DNA of 64,000 nt from Roseobacter fucihabitans (GCF_014337925.2 NZ_CP143423.1:154501-218500); one strand, 5' to 3'. Positions 45,260 through 55,190 are shown, counted from the first letter of the stretch. The notes: generated by a model from the letters alone, not told the origin. Program-made: numbers and translations.

Positions 45260-45917
45260 CTTTGAAAACACCCTGTCACGCAATGAGCCCATCCTCTTGC
45301 GATTGATTGCGGAGCGAAAGGGTTAATTTCTCCCTCATGAAATGCGCTGCCACATGGGTAACCACCAAATGTGCCGCCTGCCGCGCGTCCGGGACAAACC
45401 TGTCGCGAACCCCGAAAAGTGATATAGTCCTATAGTGCTCGACGACCAGGCTCACCGACGCAACGTCACCAACGCGCGCTCTGTTTTTGGAAGTACCCTA
45501 GGTCGGCAAATGATGCGTTTTGCGCAACGTAACGAGGATCCCCTGTACGGTGTCGATTGCTTCGGCAGGGCGTGAATTTACGCAACAACGGGAGAGCCGC
45601 TTTTATGCTTTCCAGAGAGCTGGGCCGCAACGCTGCGCCGCGCATCGCGCTTGCGCGTCACCCAGCCGCAAATGCAATCGTTGTCATTTTTGCAATGTCG
45701 ATCCCGGTCCCTGGTTCGGCAAAGGTCAGAAGCCAAGGAGCCATAACCACATCTTAGGACGGTCCCTCTTGAAGTTGTTCTGTGCCTGATGCGGGGTCCG
45801 GTTCGACAGATACTTAGAACTGGGCCAATTGATGACCTCTTTTGAGCGCATCGAAGCATAGACGTTCCGCGCGTTAAGGACCGGCTTTCGCTCGTTATCG
45901 AACAGGGGAGCTGACCG
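45260..45917. other. 658-base gap, no gene seen
   Basis: This holds the upstream region of the phospholipase gene and the downstream region of hemA. Short open frames are present on both strands, but none has a family motif. I saw no clear hairpin terminator for the long nir-hemA transcript. Confidence 0.4.
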
Positions 45918-47132
45918 TCACGCCACCGCTCTGTTCAAGGCGCATTGCGACCATAGATCAGATAACGCCGCAACAAGACGCTCGATATCGGCATCGGTGT
46001 GCAGGGGCGAGGGTGTGATGCGCAAACGCTCGCTGCCTTTTGGCACGGTGGGATAGTTGATCGGCTGAACATAGATGCCATGCTGTTCCAACAATGTGTC
46101 ACTGAGGAATTTCGCTTTGAACGGGTCGCCGACCATAACCGGTACGATATGGCTGGGGTTGTCCAGATGCGGCAGACGCAGGGCATCCAGACGCGCGCGT
46201 AGCTTGGCCACATTGGCCTGTTGTCGCCTGCGTTCCAGATCGCTGCGACGCAGGTATTGGATGGAACTGAGCGCGCCCGCAGCCAAGGCCGGCGGCAGTG
46301 CCGTGGTAAAGATGAACCCGCTGGCAAAGGAGCGCACGAAATCACAAAGTGCTGTTGAGGCGGCGATGTAACCGCCCATCACGCCGTAGGCCTTGCCCAA
46401 TGTCCCTTCGATCAGGGACACACGATGTGCCAACCCGTCGCGTTCTGCGATGCCCCCACCTTGGGGGCCATAAAGGCCAACCGCATGGACCTCATCCAGA
46501 TAGGTCATGGCCCCATGCGCCTCGGCCACGTCGAGGATTTCACCGATCGGCGCGATATCACCATCCATCGAATAAACCGATTCAAACGCGATCAGGCGCG
46601 CCCCATCGGGGGGCAATGCCGCGAGCTTGCGGTTGAGATCCTCCGGGTCGTTATGTTTCCAGATCACCTTGTTGGCACGGCTATGGCGGATACCTTCGAT
46701 CATGCTGGCGTGGTTCATTTCATCCGACAGGATCGTGCAGTTTGGCAAATGCGCACCCAATGTGCTTAGGCTCGCCCAGTTCGACACATACCCGGAGGTG
46801 AACAGAAGCGCGGCTTCCTTGCCGTGCAGATCCGCCAGCTCGCGTTCCAAGGCGACATGCTGTGTTGCTGTGCCGGAAATATTGCGCGTGCCGCCTGCGC
46901 CCGCACCATCTGACAGAACCGCATCGGCAATGGCTTGGCGCACGAAACCCGCCTTGCCCATTCCCAAATAATCATTTGAACACCAGACGGTGACGTCGCG
47001 CGCAGGCCCCCGCCCATGCATTTTGGCATATGGCGCATGACAGGCATCGCGTTCCAATTCCGCAAAGACGCGGTAATTCCCCTCTGATTGCAGCTGCTCC
47101 AGTTGGTCATTGAAAAAAGCGTCGTAGTTCAT
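45918..47132 (-). CDS. hemA: 5-aminolevulinate synthase
   Basis: A 404-residue PLP enzyme that condenses glycine and succinyl-CoA to 5-aminolevulinate, the first step of tetrapyrrole synthesis in alphaproteobacteria (Shemin pathway). Signatures are [42 protein letters not shown] and the PLP lysine in [16 protein letters not shown]. It ends the nir cluster and has its own FNR/NnrR-like box 55 bases before the start. This suggests a denitrification-linked copy; whether a second ALA synthase exists cannot be seen here. Confidence 0.96.
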   Translation of the reverse strand: MNYDAFFNDQLEQLQSEGNYRVFAELERDACHAPYAKMHGRGPARDVTVWCSNDYLGMGKAGFVRQAIADAVLSDGAGAGGTRNISGTATQHVALERELADLHGKEAALLFTSGYVSNWASLSTLGAHLPNCTILSDEMNHASMIEGIRHSRANKVIWKHNDPEDLNRKLAALPPDGARLIAFESVYSMDGDIAPIGEILDVAEAHGAMTYLDEVHAVGLYGPQGGGIAERDGLAHRVSLIEGTLGKAYGVMGGYIAASTALCDFVRSFASGFIFTTALPPALAAGALSSIQYLRRSDLERRRQQANVAKLRARLDALRLPHLDNPSHIVPVMVGDPFKAKFLSDTLLEQHGIYVQPINYPTVPKGSERLRITPSPLHTDADIERLVAALSDLWSQCALNRAVA

Positions 47133-47187
47133 GCAGGTGTCTCCCGTGGGGTTTTAACCATCAAAACGGCGGGCGGCGGCAATGGCC

Positions 47188-47201
47188 TTGACCTTGGTCA
47201 A
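47188..47201. promoter_or_regulatory. FNR/NnrR-like palindrome upstream of hemA
   Basis: TTGACCTTGGTCAA (extended CTTGACC-TT-GGTCAAG, 47187-47202) is a near-perfect FNR/DNR/NnrR-type operator. It overlaps the stop codon of the small membrane gene and lies 55 bases before the hemA ATG. Confidence 0.8.
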
Positions 47202-47434
47202 GTCCCTGCGTCTGCCTCATCCATTAAATGGCGCGCCCAACGCCCCGAGGCCCATGCGGCTGGCACACCGAGGCCGATGGACCATTTCAGGGCGGTAACC
47301 GGATCGAGTGGTTCCAGACCGAAGACCGGTAACAAAAGGCTCAGCATGAACAGGTTGATCGCGACCGCCCCGGCCGCAAAGGGATAGAGCAACAGCGCCA
47401 GTTTCCAGACCGGCCAGGGGCGAGGCTCGCTCAT
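47198..47434 (-). CDS. small two-helix membrane protein of the nir cluster
   Basis: A 78-residue protein with two predicted helices (LALLLYPFAAGAVAINLFMLSLLL, written here in two halves as LALLLYPFAAGA and INLFMLSLLL, and KWSIGLGVPAAWASG) and a polar, acidic tail. I know no function. It overlaps the chelatase gene by four bases and is followed by hemA, so it belongs to the nir-hemA transcript. It could aid cofactor handling or assembly, but nothing in the sequence shows it. Confidence 0.75.
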   Translation of the reverse strand: MSEPRPWPVWKLALLLYPFAAGAVAINLFMLSLLLPVFGLEPLDPVTALKWSIGLGVPAAWASGRWARHLMDEADAGT

Positions 47435-48156
47435 GCGGCCTGAACCCGGAGCAGGGGGGCAATCGCCGCCAGTGCAAGGGCAGGTGTGTCCGGCCAGACC
47501 CCAACGGGATCGAGCACGGGCCCGCTGAACCCTGCCGCTTCCAACGCGTCGGGAAGATCGCCCATGACATGGCCCGCGCGTGCAGCGAAAAAGGGCAGAA
47601 CAATGGCCGGACCCTTGATGGATTTCGCGACATCGCGGATCGCAGGCGGCTCATCCACGTAACAGGGATGGATCGCTTTGAAAGGGCCTTGATACGCCAG
47701 CAAACGCGCCGCCGCTTCGGTCGCCGCGCGCGGATTGGTGCTGGAGGGTGAGCCATGCGCGGCGAGGATGACGCTTGTCTGCGCCTCGGCCCAGCCCAAC
47801 TCCCGCAGCCTTGCGTGCAGATGATCATACATCAATTGCCCGATACCCGGCATAAGCCCCATCGGCAGGGTTGCCTGCCATGTCCCAAGCCCGGCAGCCG
47901 CCAGCCGTTTGGGCAAATGTGTGCCCACGAACCAACCATCCGACATGAACCAAGGACAGACAATGGGGTTTTCAAGACCCTCAACCGCGCGCTCCAACGC
48001 CCCCTTGGCCGCCAGGGTGGCACCGCGCACTTGCGTATCGGGCATCAGCGCCTGCAAACGGCAGGCCAGATCCCGCACGGCGATCTCCTGGCTCACCGGA
48101 TGGGACGGCGCGCCATGCGATATGACGAGCACTGCGCGGTTAATGGCTGGTGCCAT
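47431..48156 (-). CDS. CbiX/SirB-like sirohydrochlorin chelatase
   Basis: A 241-residue two-half class II chelatase of the CbiX type. Each half begins with a strand and a His-Gly motif: AVLVISHGAPSHP near the start and VILAAHGSPSSTNPRA near residue 140. Such enzymes insert Fe2+ or Co2+ into sirohydrochlorin. In a cluster that makes heme d1 from siroheme, ferrochelation of sirohydrochlorin (made from NirE product after oxidation) is the likeliest job. I chose the ATG at 48156, inside the end of nirN; an ATG at 48183 is also in frame. Confidence 0.8.
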   Translation of the reverse strand: MAPAINRAVLVISHGAPSHPVSQEIAVRDLACRLQALMPDTQVRGATLAAKGALERAVEGLENPIVCPWFMSDGWFVGTHLPKRLAAAGLGTWQATLPMGLMPGIGQLMYDHLHARLRELGWAEAQTSVILAAHGSPSSTNPRAATEAAARLLAYQGPFKAIHPCYVDEPPAIRDVAKSIKGPAIVLPFFAARAGHVMGDLPDALEAAGFSGPVLDPVGVWPDTPALALAAIAPLLRVQAA

Positions 48157-49687
48157 CGGAAAAGGTAATCTTGTTGAAAACATTGTATTTTCCTGATGGT
48201 TTGCTCATGGGCAGGCGCTTGACTTCTTCCAACGTCTGCGCGTCATAGATGATGATTGCGCCGTCATTCTCCCACAGGCTGACCAGCGCATATTGCCCGT
48301 CGCGGTCAAACTCGACATGGGCGAGGGTTTTGCCGGGGACGGGTCGCAGGGTCTTGACGATCTTCAGCGTGTTCTTGTCGATGACATGCATTACGTCACG
48401 ATTTGGTCCGAAAAACACATCTGCCCAGAGGTAGGGCGAATTTTCATGGCTGCGCAGGAAAAACCCCGGACCGTCCGTGTCGATCTGTGTCAGGATTTCC
48501 CAATTCTGGATGTCGATCACCGACAGCTTGGCCTCGCGCAGATGCGGCGTGGCCATGACGCGGCGCCCCTGATATTCCCACGAAATACCCGAGCCCAGAT
48601 GCGGCAAGCCGGAGAGCGGCAATTCATGCGTCTCGCGCCCCACGTTCAGGTTGACCACGACGCCGCGGTCGCTGTCACGCGCGGCCCCGATCAGAAAACG
48701 GTAATCCGGCGTGAAAAAGAAATCATCCAGCGGTTCGCTGACCTCGATGCGGCGGCGTGCGAACAGGCCTTCCGAGGAGGCGATGGCCTCGACCATGCCT
48801 TTTTCGCGGCTGTGCACGAAACCCTCATAGACGGGGTCGGCGTTGGGGTCGGTGGCGATCTCCCAGATCTCGGGGATGTCTTTCAGCGCAAGGATGAAAC
48901 TGTCGCGCTGCGGGGCCTGATAGACGGCAGAGACCCGCGAGCTTTCCCCCTCCTTGCCCACCACATCGAATATCCTTTGCACCGATAAATCCGCCGTGGA
49001 CAGAATGGTCAGGCTATGGGGCAGGTAATTGGCCACGGCGAGGTATTTGCCGTCCTTGGACATGGCGATGTTTCGGCTGTTGACGCCAGCGCGCAGACGC
49101 GCGACCTCCTGCATTGACCACAGGTCGATCTTTTGCACCCAACCGTCGCGCGACATCACAAAGGTGAACCGCCCATCGGGGGTGAATTTCGGGCCACCAT
49201 GCACCGCCAGCGGGGTCGGCAGGCGCGCGAGCACGTCGAATGTATCGCCGTCCAGCACGCTGATATGATGATCACCGGTTTCCACCACAACAAAGAGATT
49301 GAGCGGGTCGGCATCGTGTTGCGGCGCGTCCGGGGCGACATAATCGGGGTTCACCTCCAGCGTGTCGGCAATGCGCGCCGCGTCCCAGACCGGGATTTCC
49401 GGTAGGGGTGTGTGCAGATAGGCGGCCAGTTCGGCGATATCCTTCGCTGTGATCTGCGCGCTGAAACCTGGCATCTGCGTGCTGATGCGTCCCTTTGCAA
49501 TCACCGCCTCCAGCTTGTCGCCTTTCAGGCGGCGCAGGCTTTCAGGGATCAGCGCGGGACCAAGGCTGCCCAGACGGTCATCGCCGTGGCAGACCGCGCA
49601 ATGGGTGCCATAAAGCACGGCGGGTTCGCCCTGTGCGCTCAGCGGTGTGAGCGCCAGCAGGCTAAGTGAAATTATGCGCCGGATCAT
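48140..49687 (-). CDS. nirN: NirN, c-type cytochrome with d1-binding propeller
   Basis: A 515-residue periplasmic protein: signal peptide, one c-type heme site (CAVCH, Cys30-Cys33-His34), and an eight-bladed propeller similar to the d1 domain of NirS ([19 protein letters not shown], later [20 protein letters not shown] and the NirS-like ending [12 protein letters not shown]). NirN carries out the last oxidation of dihydro-heme d1 before transfer to NirS. The ATG at 49687 overlaps nirJ by 26 bases. Confidence 0.92.
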   Translation of the reverse strand: MIRRIISLSLLALTPLSAQGEPAVLYGTHCAVCHGDDRLGSLGPALIPESLRRLKGDKLEAVIAKGRISTQMPGFSAQITAKDIAELAAYLHTPLPEIPVWDAARIADTLEVNPDYVAPDAPQHDADPLNLFVVVETGDHHISVLDGDTFDVLARLPTPLAVHGGPKFTPDGRFTFVMSRDGWVQKIDLWSMQEVARLRAGVNSRNIAMSKDGKYLAVANYLPHSLTILSTADLSVQRIFDVVGKEGESSRVSAVYQAPQRDSFILALKDIPEIWEIATDPNADPVYEGFVHSREKGMVEAIASSEGLFARRRIEVSEPLDDFFFTPDYRFLIGAARDSDRGVVVNLNVGRETHELPLSGLPHLGSGISWEYQGRRVMATPHLREAKLSVIDIQNWEILTQIDTDGPGFFLRSHENSPYLWADVFFGPNRDVMHVIDKNTLKIVKTLRPVPGKTLAHVEFDRDGQYALVSLWENDGAIIIYDAQTLEEVKRLPMSKPSGKYNVFNKITFSDGTSH

Positions 49688-50876
49688 GTCGCCTCCCGGT
49701 GAATTTGCGCAACGCGACGCGGGAGGCATCGCCCGTGTCCAGCCCTATTTCCGCATCGTTGAGATAGCAGGCGGGGTCTTCCTCCCAAGGGTCCCCCGTC
49801 AGTTGCAATGCGCGAATGCGCGTGTTCCCACCACAGACGGATTGATGCGCGCAGGCTCCGCAGCGCCCCTTGAGCGGACGGGGTCGCGTGCGCAGTAATG
49901 CCAGCATCTCGTCCGGGCCGGTCCAGAGGTTGGAAAACCTGTCGGTCTTGACGTTGCCGACGGTATAATCGGACCAATAGGTATCGGGATGCACCTTGCC
50001 GGTGGGGTCAATATTGGCCACGCCAACGCCGGATGAATTGCCGCCCCAGGCCTGCAAATGCGCCGTCAGATGGTCGATTTTTTCGGGCGCAAAACGCGCG
50101 CTGGCCCAGTTCAGAAACCGCACGGCGTCGGCGTCATTATTGCCCGTCACCACCTCGAAATGTCGCCCGGCCTGAGGGGCCGACCATGCGCGCTCGATCA
50201 GAACATCCACGCAAGCACGAGCCCGCGCATGGCCTGCATCCTCGCCCCGGTTCTTGTTGCCACGTCCGGCGTAAACCAGATGGGACATGTAGAATTTGTC
50301 GATCCCTTCAGCCTCACAAAGGTCCAGGATCGCGGGTAATTGCTCGGCGTTATCCTCGGTGGGCGTAAAGCGCAGACCCACTTTGATGCCTTTTTCCTTG
50401 CACAGACGCGCACCGTTCAGAGCCTCATCAAAGGCTCCTTCCTGCCCGCGAAACCAGTCGTTCGTTGCCCCCACACCGTCGATGCTGATGCCGACATAGT
50501 TGAACCCGATGTCGGCAATCTTTTCCACCGCCTCGGCGTCAATGCGCGTGCCATTGGTGGACAGCGCGAGATAGCGAACCTTTTTGCGCGCATATTGCGC
50601 CAGCTCATAGATATCCGCGCGCGACAGCGGCTCGCCCCCCGACAGGATCAGCGCCGGGATCTTGAAATCTGCCAGATCATTGATCACGCCCATCGCCTGC
50701 TCGGTGGATAACTCACCGGGAAAGATATTATCTGAGGAAGTCGTATAGCAGTGACGGCATTTCAGATTGCACCGCCGCGTCAGGTTCCAGATCACCACGG
50801 GACGCACCGGACCGCGCCGCGGCCGTGGCGGGGTCGGTGTGATCAACTGTTCCATATATTGTGTCAGTCGAAACAT
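49662..50876 (-). CDS. nirJ: heme d1 biosynthesis radical SAM protein NirJ
   Basis: A 404-residue radical SAM enzyme. The iron-sulfur motif is [11 protein letters not shown] (Cys36, Cys40, Cys43), and a C-terminal SPASM-like set of cysteines ([15 protein letters not shown], then a Cys in [10 protein letters not shown]) holds a second cluster. NirJ replaces two propionate side chains of didecarboxysiroheme on the way to the oxo groups of heme d1. It overlaps nirH by one base and nirN by 26. Confidence 0.96.
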   Translation of the reverse strand: MFRLTQYMEQLITPTPPRPRRGPVRPVVIWNLTRRCNLKCRHCYTTSSDNIFPGELSTEQAMGVINDLADFKIPALILSGGEPLSRADIYELAQYARKKVRYLALSTNGTRIDAEAVEKIADIGFNYVGISIDGVGATNDWFRGQEGAFDEALNGARLCKEKGIKVGLRFTPTEDNAEQLPAILDLCEAEGIDKFYMSHLVYAGRGNKNRGEDAGHARARACVDVLIERAWSAPQAGRHFEVVTGNNDADAVRFLNWASARFAPEKIDHLTAHLQAWGGNSSGVGVANIDPTGKVHPDTYWSDYTVGNVKTDRFSNLWTGPDEMLALLRTRPRPLKGRCGACAHQSVCGGNTRIRALQLTGDPWEEDPACYLNDAEIGLDTGDASRVALRKFTGRRHDPAHNFT

Positions 50877-51367
50877 CAGTTCGCTCCTTTGGCAGACAAT
50901 CGCAGCCCGGTCTTTTTGAGAATTGCGGTGGAATAAAGCACGTCATGCGCACGCACTGCCGGTCCCAGAAGGCGCGCGATATACTGGCGTTTTTCCTCGA
51001 CCTCCTGGCGGGTTGATCCATGCAGCATGGCAAAGAGGTTGTAAGGCCAGACCGGCCTTTTGCGCGGCCGCAGGTAACAATGCGTCACGTCTTCCATGGC
51101 ACCGACAAGCGCGCCCAGTTCTTTGGCCTCAGCGTCGTCAATGTCCCAAACGGTCATGCCATTGGCTGACATCCCCAGCTTGTAGTGATTGGGCGCAATG
51201 CCAACCCGCCGGATGATGCCCTGCGCGAGCAATTCATCCAGGCGCTCCATTACATCGGTTTCCTGAATGCCAAGCGTTTCGGCGATTTGTGCATAGGGTT
51301 GTGCCACCAGCGGCAACCCCGCCTGGCAGGCTGTGATCAGGGCGCGGTCCTGGGATGACAGGCTCAT
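50876..51367 (-). CDS. nirH: siroheme decarboxylase subunit NirH
   Basis: A 163-residue Lrp/AsnC-like protein. The N-terminal winged helix is followed by a ligand domain with [14 protein letters not shown], the NirL/NirH-type pattern. Together with NirDL and NirG it decarboxylates siroheme to 12,18-didecarboxysiroheme. It overlaps nirG by four bases. Confidence 0.9.
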   Translation of the reverse strand: MSLSSQDRALITACQAGLPLVAQPYAQIAETLGIQETDVMERLDELLAQGIIRRVGIAPNHYKLGMSANGMTVWDIDDAEAKELGALVGAMEDVTHCYLRPRKRPVWPYNLFAMLHGSTRQEVEEKRQYIARLLGPAVRAHDVLYSTAILKKTGLRLSAKGAN

Positions 51368-51813
51368 GCCGCCACCCGGAAACCGATGAAAAACTCCTTG
51401 AGTTTGGGGAATTGATAGACTGGCAGACCGGTAACCGCCTCGATACCCGCCGCCACCTCTGCGATGCCCTCAGGCGTTTCGGTGGCCAGTACGAACCACA
51501 TGTTCAGCCGATGATCGCGCGCGTAATTATGCGCCACTGCGTCAAATCCGTTCACCGTTTCGGTCATCTCTTCGAACTGCGCTTGCGGAATTTCCATTGC
51601 ACAAAGGCAAAACGCCCCGCCCATCGCGGCCGCGTCCAGAAACGGACCAAACCGTGTGATGATACCGCCCTCTTTCAATCGGGCAAGCCGTGCGATCAGC
51701 TCATCTTCTTGCAACCCGAGGCCCTTGGCCGCAATGGCGAAAGGGCGCGGCGCGATTGGAAAGCCGGTCTGCAAAGTGTTGATGATGCGTCGATCCGTGT
51801 CGTCAATCTCCAT
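51364..51813 (-). CDS. nirG: siroheme decarboxylase subunit NirG
   Basis: A 149-residue Lrp/AsnC-like subunit. The NHNYARDHRLNMWFV-type segment (read HNYARDHRLNMWFVLATE) is the NirD/NirG form of the active-site region with a His and an Arg. It works with NirDL and NirH in siroheme decarboxylation. It overlaps nirDL by 11 bases and nirH by four. Confidence 0.9.
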   Translation of the reverse strand: MEIDDTDRRIINTLQTGFPIAPRPFAIAAKGLGLQEDELIARLARLKEGGIITRFGPFLDAAAMGGAFCLCAMEIPQAQFEEMTETVNGFDAVAHNYARDHRLNMWFVLATETPEGIAEVAAGIEAVTGLPVYQFPKLKEFFIGFRVAA

Positions 51814-52849
51814 CGGGTCCCCCGGTTAAAATACCTGTTTGCGGCCCTGTTGGCATGCCGTTTGGTTCGGTTTTTGTAACAGGGACATTGATCAAGGCAC
51901 CGCGCTGGCGAAAACAACGTGTGCTGAACAAAACACGATATGGGTAAGGCACCATATGTGCGGCCACGCGCGCCTGGCTGAGGACGTCGAGCGTTTCGGC
52001 CCGGCTGCGACCGTGGATCATGCAATAGAGGGTGTAGGGCCATACATCCGGTACGGCGCGGCGTTCATAACACAGCGTCACGCCTTGGACGTCGGTTAAC
52101 GCGCGACCGCAGGCCTCGATCTCTTCGGGCGGGACCACGAAAACGCACATGGCATTGGCACGCCAACCCAGAGCGCGGTGGCGCACGATCACGCCGATAC
52201 GTGACAAAATGCCAGCCTCGGCCAAAACCCTTACCCGTTCCAGTATGACAGCTTCGTCTTGGCCCAACCGTGCGGCCAGTTCCGCAAAGGGGTAGGCCGT
52301 GGCGTTCATGCCTTCGGACAAGGCCTGCATGATGGCGCGGTCGTTCTGGCCAATCTCGATATCGGTATTAACCGCGCGCGGTTGTGGCAGGCTGTTGGAC
52401 CCATCCAATGCAAACCCAAGATCCACATTAAAGGGGCGCTCCAGTCGCAGATCCAGCACGCGCAAGCCCGTCTGCTGTGTGATCCGGGACAGGATATCAT
52501 TTACAAAGGCGCGCGTCGGTCCGGTGGCCACGAACCAGATGTTCCATTTGTTTTCACGCTCATAGGAGTGGTTAACGCCGGTCTGGGCATTGATCACCGC
52601 CGCGACCTCTTCGATCTGATCCGCGGGGGCGGCAACCGCCGCGAGGGTGCTGGCGGCCAGCGTGTTAGGGCGGCAGGTAGCCCCGATCCGGCTGATAGCA
52701 CCGGTTTCCAGCAGGTTCTGCAACCGCTCGATGATCCGCTCTTCGGATGTTTCAAGGCGGTTGGCGATCTCCTGAAAAGGGCGCGACACCAGCGGCAATG
52801 CGCGCTGCCAGTCGTTCATCAACCTCCAGTCCAGCCCGTCCAGCGTCAT
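51803..52849 (-). CDS. nirDL: fused siroheme decarboxylase subunits NirD-NirL
   Basis: A 348-residue fusion of two Lrp-like units. The first half has the NirD pattern NHSYERENKWNIWFVATG; the second has the NirL pattern PDVWPYTLYCMIHG. This matches the NirDL fusion known from Pseudomonas stutzeri and Paracoccus. The C-terminal tail is extended by about 25 Gly/Pro/Thr-rich residues (EPNGMPTGPQTGILTGGPDG). The ATG at 52849 fits the normal NirD N-terminus, though the frame is open further upstream. Confidence 0.92.
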   Translation of the reverse strand: MTLDGLDWRLMNDWQRALPLVSRPFQEIANRLETSEERIIERLQNLLETGAISRIGATCRPNTLAASTLAAVAAPADQIEEVAAVINAQTGVNHSYERENKWNIWFVATGPTRAFVNDILSRITQQTGLRVLDLRLERPFNVDLGFALDGSNSLPQPRAVNTDIEIGQNDRAIMQALSEGMNATAYPFAELAARLGQDEAVILERVRVLAEAGILSRIGVIVRHRALGWRANAMCVFVVPPEEIEACGRALTDVQGVTLCYERRAVPDVWPYTLYCMIHGRSRAETLDVLSQARVAAHMVPYPYRVLFSTRCFRQRGALINVPVTKTEPNGMPTGPQTGILTGGPDGD

Positions 52850-52859
52850 GTCGTTCCTC

Positions 52860-54014
52860 TCAAAGCCCAATGCGATGCGCCCTTGCTGTGAAAAAGATCC
52901 CCGAAGGGGTTTGCGCAGGAATTTCGCCGATTTTCTCGAAGGTATGCGTGTCATAAATGTCGATGCGATTGGCATCGCGCACAGAGACCCAGACCCGATG
53001 CCCACGCGCGCTGAATTCCATGTGCAGAACCGCAGGACCGGGTTTGAGGGTGTGCAGGATCTCGCCCGAGGCCGCTTCGATCACCTCGATCGTGTCGTTA
53101 TTGGGGTGGGCGTAGTTCACCCAGACGTGCCGTCCATCAGGGCGCGCGACGGCAAAGACAGGCTGGCCATGGGTTTTCGTGCGGCCCAGTTCGGTCAGGC
53201 GCTGCGCATCCAGCCAGAGCACCTCATGACGGCCCACCGCCGGAAGGGCAAAGCGATCCCCCGCCAGCGCCCAACCCTCAAGATGGGGCATCTTGTAGAC
53301 CGGAAGTGGCTCTTCTCCGTGTCCGTATCCCGGCAGAACGCGTTGAACGGTTGGGGTTTCAGACCACAGATCGAGCGTGCTCAACCCATCCTCGCCAAAC
53401 AGGCCGACGATGTAACGCCGCCCGTCGCCCGTGATCAGCGCGTCGTAAGGGTTCACCCCCATACCGGTGATTTTCGTGACCTCGGGCGCGGCCCCGGACA
53501 TATCGGCGATCCAGGTTTCACCGCTGTCCCACATCGAGAACACGAACCGCCCACCGGGTGCGTCCACGAGACCGATGGTTTTGGAGCCTGTCGGAAAATC
53601 CGCAACCAGATCGAGCGTTTCGGCATCAAAAACCCGCACGCCGCCTGGTTCGTAGTTGGACACGGCCACCAGAAGTCCGTCATCGGAAATGGCACCGCCG
53701 ATGGAATTACCCGCCTGCATCACCCGACCTGCGATGGTTTGCGTGACCAGATCGAGCTTGGTCAGGCCCCCGTCACGGCCAAAAATAAAGGCATAACGCT
53801 CATCGGGTGAAAAAACCGCGCTGGCATGGGAGAGATCACCGAAACCCTCAACGCGCGCGAGCACATCCATATCGGATTGATCCACGATGAGAACGGAGCC
53901 GGTGGTGCGTTCGATGACCACACCCAGATCGCCGGTCGCATGGACGGCGAGCTGCGCAATGGCCCCAAGGGTCAGCGTCAGATATATCACAAGAGCACTC
54001 AGCAGACGCATCAT
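52860..54014 (-). CDS. nirF: heme d1 biosynthesis protein NirF
   Basis: A 384-residue propeller protein related to the d1 domain of NirS but with no c-type heme motif. An N-terminal signal-like helix (LLSALVIYLTLTLGAIAQL) indicates periplasmic location. Family segments are RDGGLTKLDLVTQ and GHGEEPLPVYKMPHLEGWA. It binds a late heme d1 precursor and acts between NirJ and NirN. Its ATG (first of a tandem ATGATG) overlaps the nirC stop. Confidence 0.93.
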   Translation of the reverse strand: MMRLLSALVIYLTLTLGAIAQLAVHATGDLGVVIERTTGSVLIVDQSDMDVLARVEGFGDLSHASAVFSPDERYAFIFGRDGGLTKLDLVTQTIAGRVMQAGNSIGGAISDDGLLVAVSNYEPGGVRVFDAETLDLVADFPTGSKTIGLVDAPGGRFVFSMWDSGETWIADMSGAAPEVTKITGMGVNPYDALITGDGRRYIVGLFGEDGLSTLDLWSETPTVQRVLPGYGHGEEPLPVYKMPHLEGWALAGDRFALPAVGRHEVLWLDAQRLTELGRTKTHGQPVFAVARPDGRHVWVNYAHPNNDTIEVIEAASGEILHTLKPGPAVLHMEFSARGHRVWVSVRDANRIDIYDTHTFEKIGEIPAQTPSGIFFTARAHRIGL

Positions 54015-54328
54015 TCGTTGACCTCCAATAGGTAGGCGGCGATCCATTTGGCCTCTGTTTCACTGAGCAAGGGACGCCAGGACGGCATGGCAGTGCCGGG
54101 GATGCCGTCCAGAACGATGGTTTGCAGGCCCTCAACCGTGCGGCCTTTCAGCGCCTCAGGCGTTATCGCGCGGCCCAGACCGCCGGTGAGGTTCAGGCCA
54201 TGGCAGGAGCCGCAATCCTGTGTGATCAGATGCGCGAGCTGTTCCTGTCGCGACAGCGATAGGCTGCCCGCCCAGAGAGGAGGCGCACAGAGTGCAATTA
54301 CAAACAGGATTGCCACGCCTCTAACCAT
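54011..54328 (-). CDS. nirC: monoheme cytochrome c NirC
   Basis: A 105-residue periplasmic cytochrome with signal peptide (VAILFVIALCAPPLWA) and one CGSCH heme site (Cys39, Cys42, His43); MPSWRPLLSETE holds the likely Met ligand. NirC donates electrons to NirS and may help final heme d1 maturation. The ATG at 54328 overlaps the nirE end by eight bases; the open frame extends upstream antisense-free but without sense as protein. Confidence 0.92.
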   Translation of the reverse strand: MVRGVAILFVIALCAPPLWAGSLSLSRQEQLAHLITQDCGSCHGLNLTGGLGRAITPEALKGRTVEGLQTIVLDGIPGTAMPSWRPLLSETEAKWIAAYLLEVNE

Positions 54329-55118
54329 GCAACACCCGTTGCAATTCAGGTGCTTGCAGGATCGTATCCGCGCTGTTGGTCTGATCCAGAAGGCTGACGA
54401 CCTGTCCGATGATGAACAGAACCGGACCGGGAACGGGGATCGTCGCGCGCTTGATCTGCAAGGCACCCAGATGCGTCACCAGCCGGCTTTCGTTGGGGCG
54501 GGTGCCGTTGGCCACGACCAACACGGGGTGATCTTGGGGTAGGCCATGGCTGATCAATTCGCGGGCGATCTGTTGCATGTTCGCGTGGCCCATGTAGACC
54601 ACAAGCGTGGTCTGCGCATTGGCCAACCCAGCCCAGTCCAGATCCAGCGGGCGGTTGGCCTGGCAATGACCGGTGATGAAACGGACGCTATTGGCGAGCC
54701 CGCGATGCGTCAGCGGCACGCCGGTGGCCGCAGAAATGCCCTGAGCGGCCGTGATGCCCGGCGCATAGCTGACCGCAATTCCGGCGGCGCGCAGAACGGC
54801 GGCCTCTTCCGAGCCACGCCCGAACACCATGGGATCACCGCCCTTGAGGCGCGCCACGGTGGAGCCCTGTTCTGCCAGTTTCAGTAACAGCGCATTGATT
54901 TCCGATTGCGGGACGGGGTGATGATCGGGCTTTTTACCAACATCTATACGCCGCACACCCGCCGGGATCAGCGCCATGATATCGCACGACACCAGCCGGT
55001 CATGTACCACCACATCTGCCGATTGCAGCATCCGCAGCGCCTTGATCGTGAGCAGGTCGGGATCACCCGGCCCCGCACCCACCAGAAAAACCTGACCCCT
55101 GTTCATTTTCTTGAGCAT
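54321..55118 (-). CDS. nirE: uroporphyrinogen-III C-methyltransferase NirE
   Basis: A 265-residue SUMT. It has VFLVGAGPGDPDLLTIKAL, then VVVHDRLVS, RLKGGDPMVFGRG and a GITAAQGISAATGVPLTHR segment, all standard. It makes precorrin-2 from uroporphyrinogen III with two SAM, feeding siroheme and so heme d1. GAGG precedes the ATG at 55118. It is the first gene after nirS, as in Paracoccus. Confidence 0.95.
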   Translation of the reverse strand: MLKKMNRGQVFLVGAGPGDPDLLTIKALRMLQSADVVVHDRLVSCDIMALIPAGVRRIDVGKKPDHHPVPQSEINALLLKLAEQGSTVARLKGGDPMVFGRGSEEAAVLRAAGIAVSYAPGITAAQGISAATGVPLTHRGLANSVRFITGHCQANRPLDLDWAGLANAQTTLVVYMGHANMQQIARELISHGLPQDHPVLVVANGTRPNESRLVTHLGALQIKRATIPVPGPVLFIIGQVVSLLDQTNSADTILQAPELQRVLHG

Positions 55119-55141
55119 GTCGCGTCCTCGTTCAATGGTTT

Positions 55142-55190
55142 GCAGCCCCCTAAGGGCTGAAAAGGGCGCGGCAAGCGGGAGAAACTTGCC
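55142..55190 (-). promoter_or_regulatory. hairpins between nirS and nirE
   Basis: Two small stems lie in the 95-base gap: CAGCCC/GGGCTG near 55143-55159 and GGCAAG/CTTGCC at 55170-55190 with a nine-base loop. They may slow decay of nirS mRNA or cut down read-through to nirE; no T-run follows. Confidence 0.4.
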
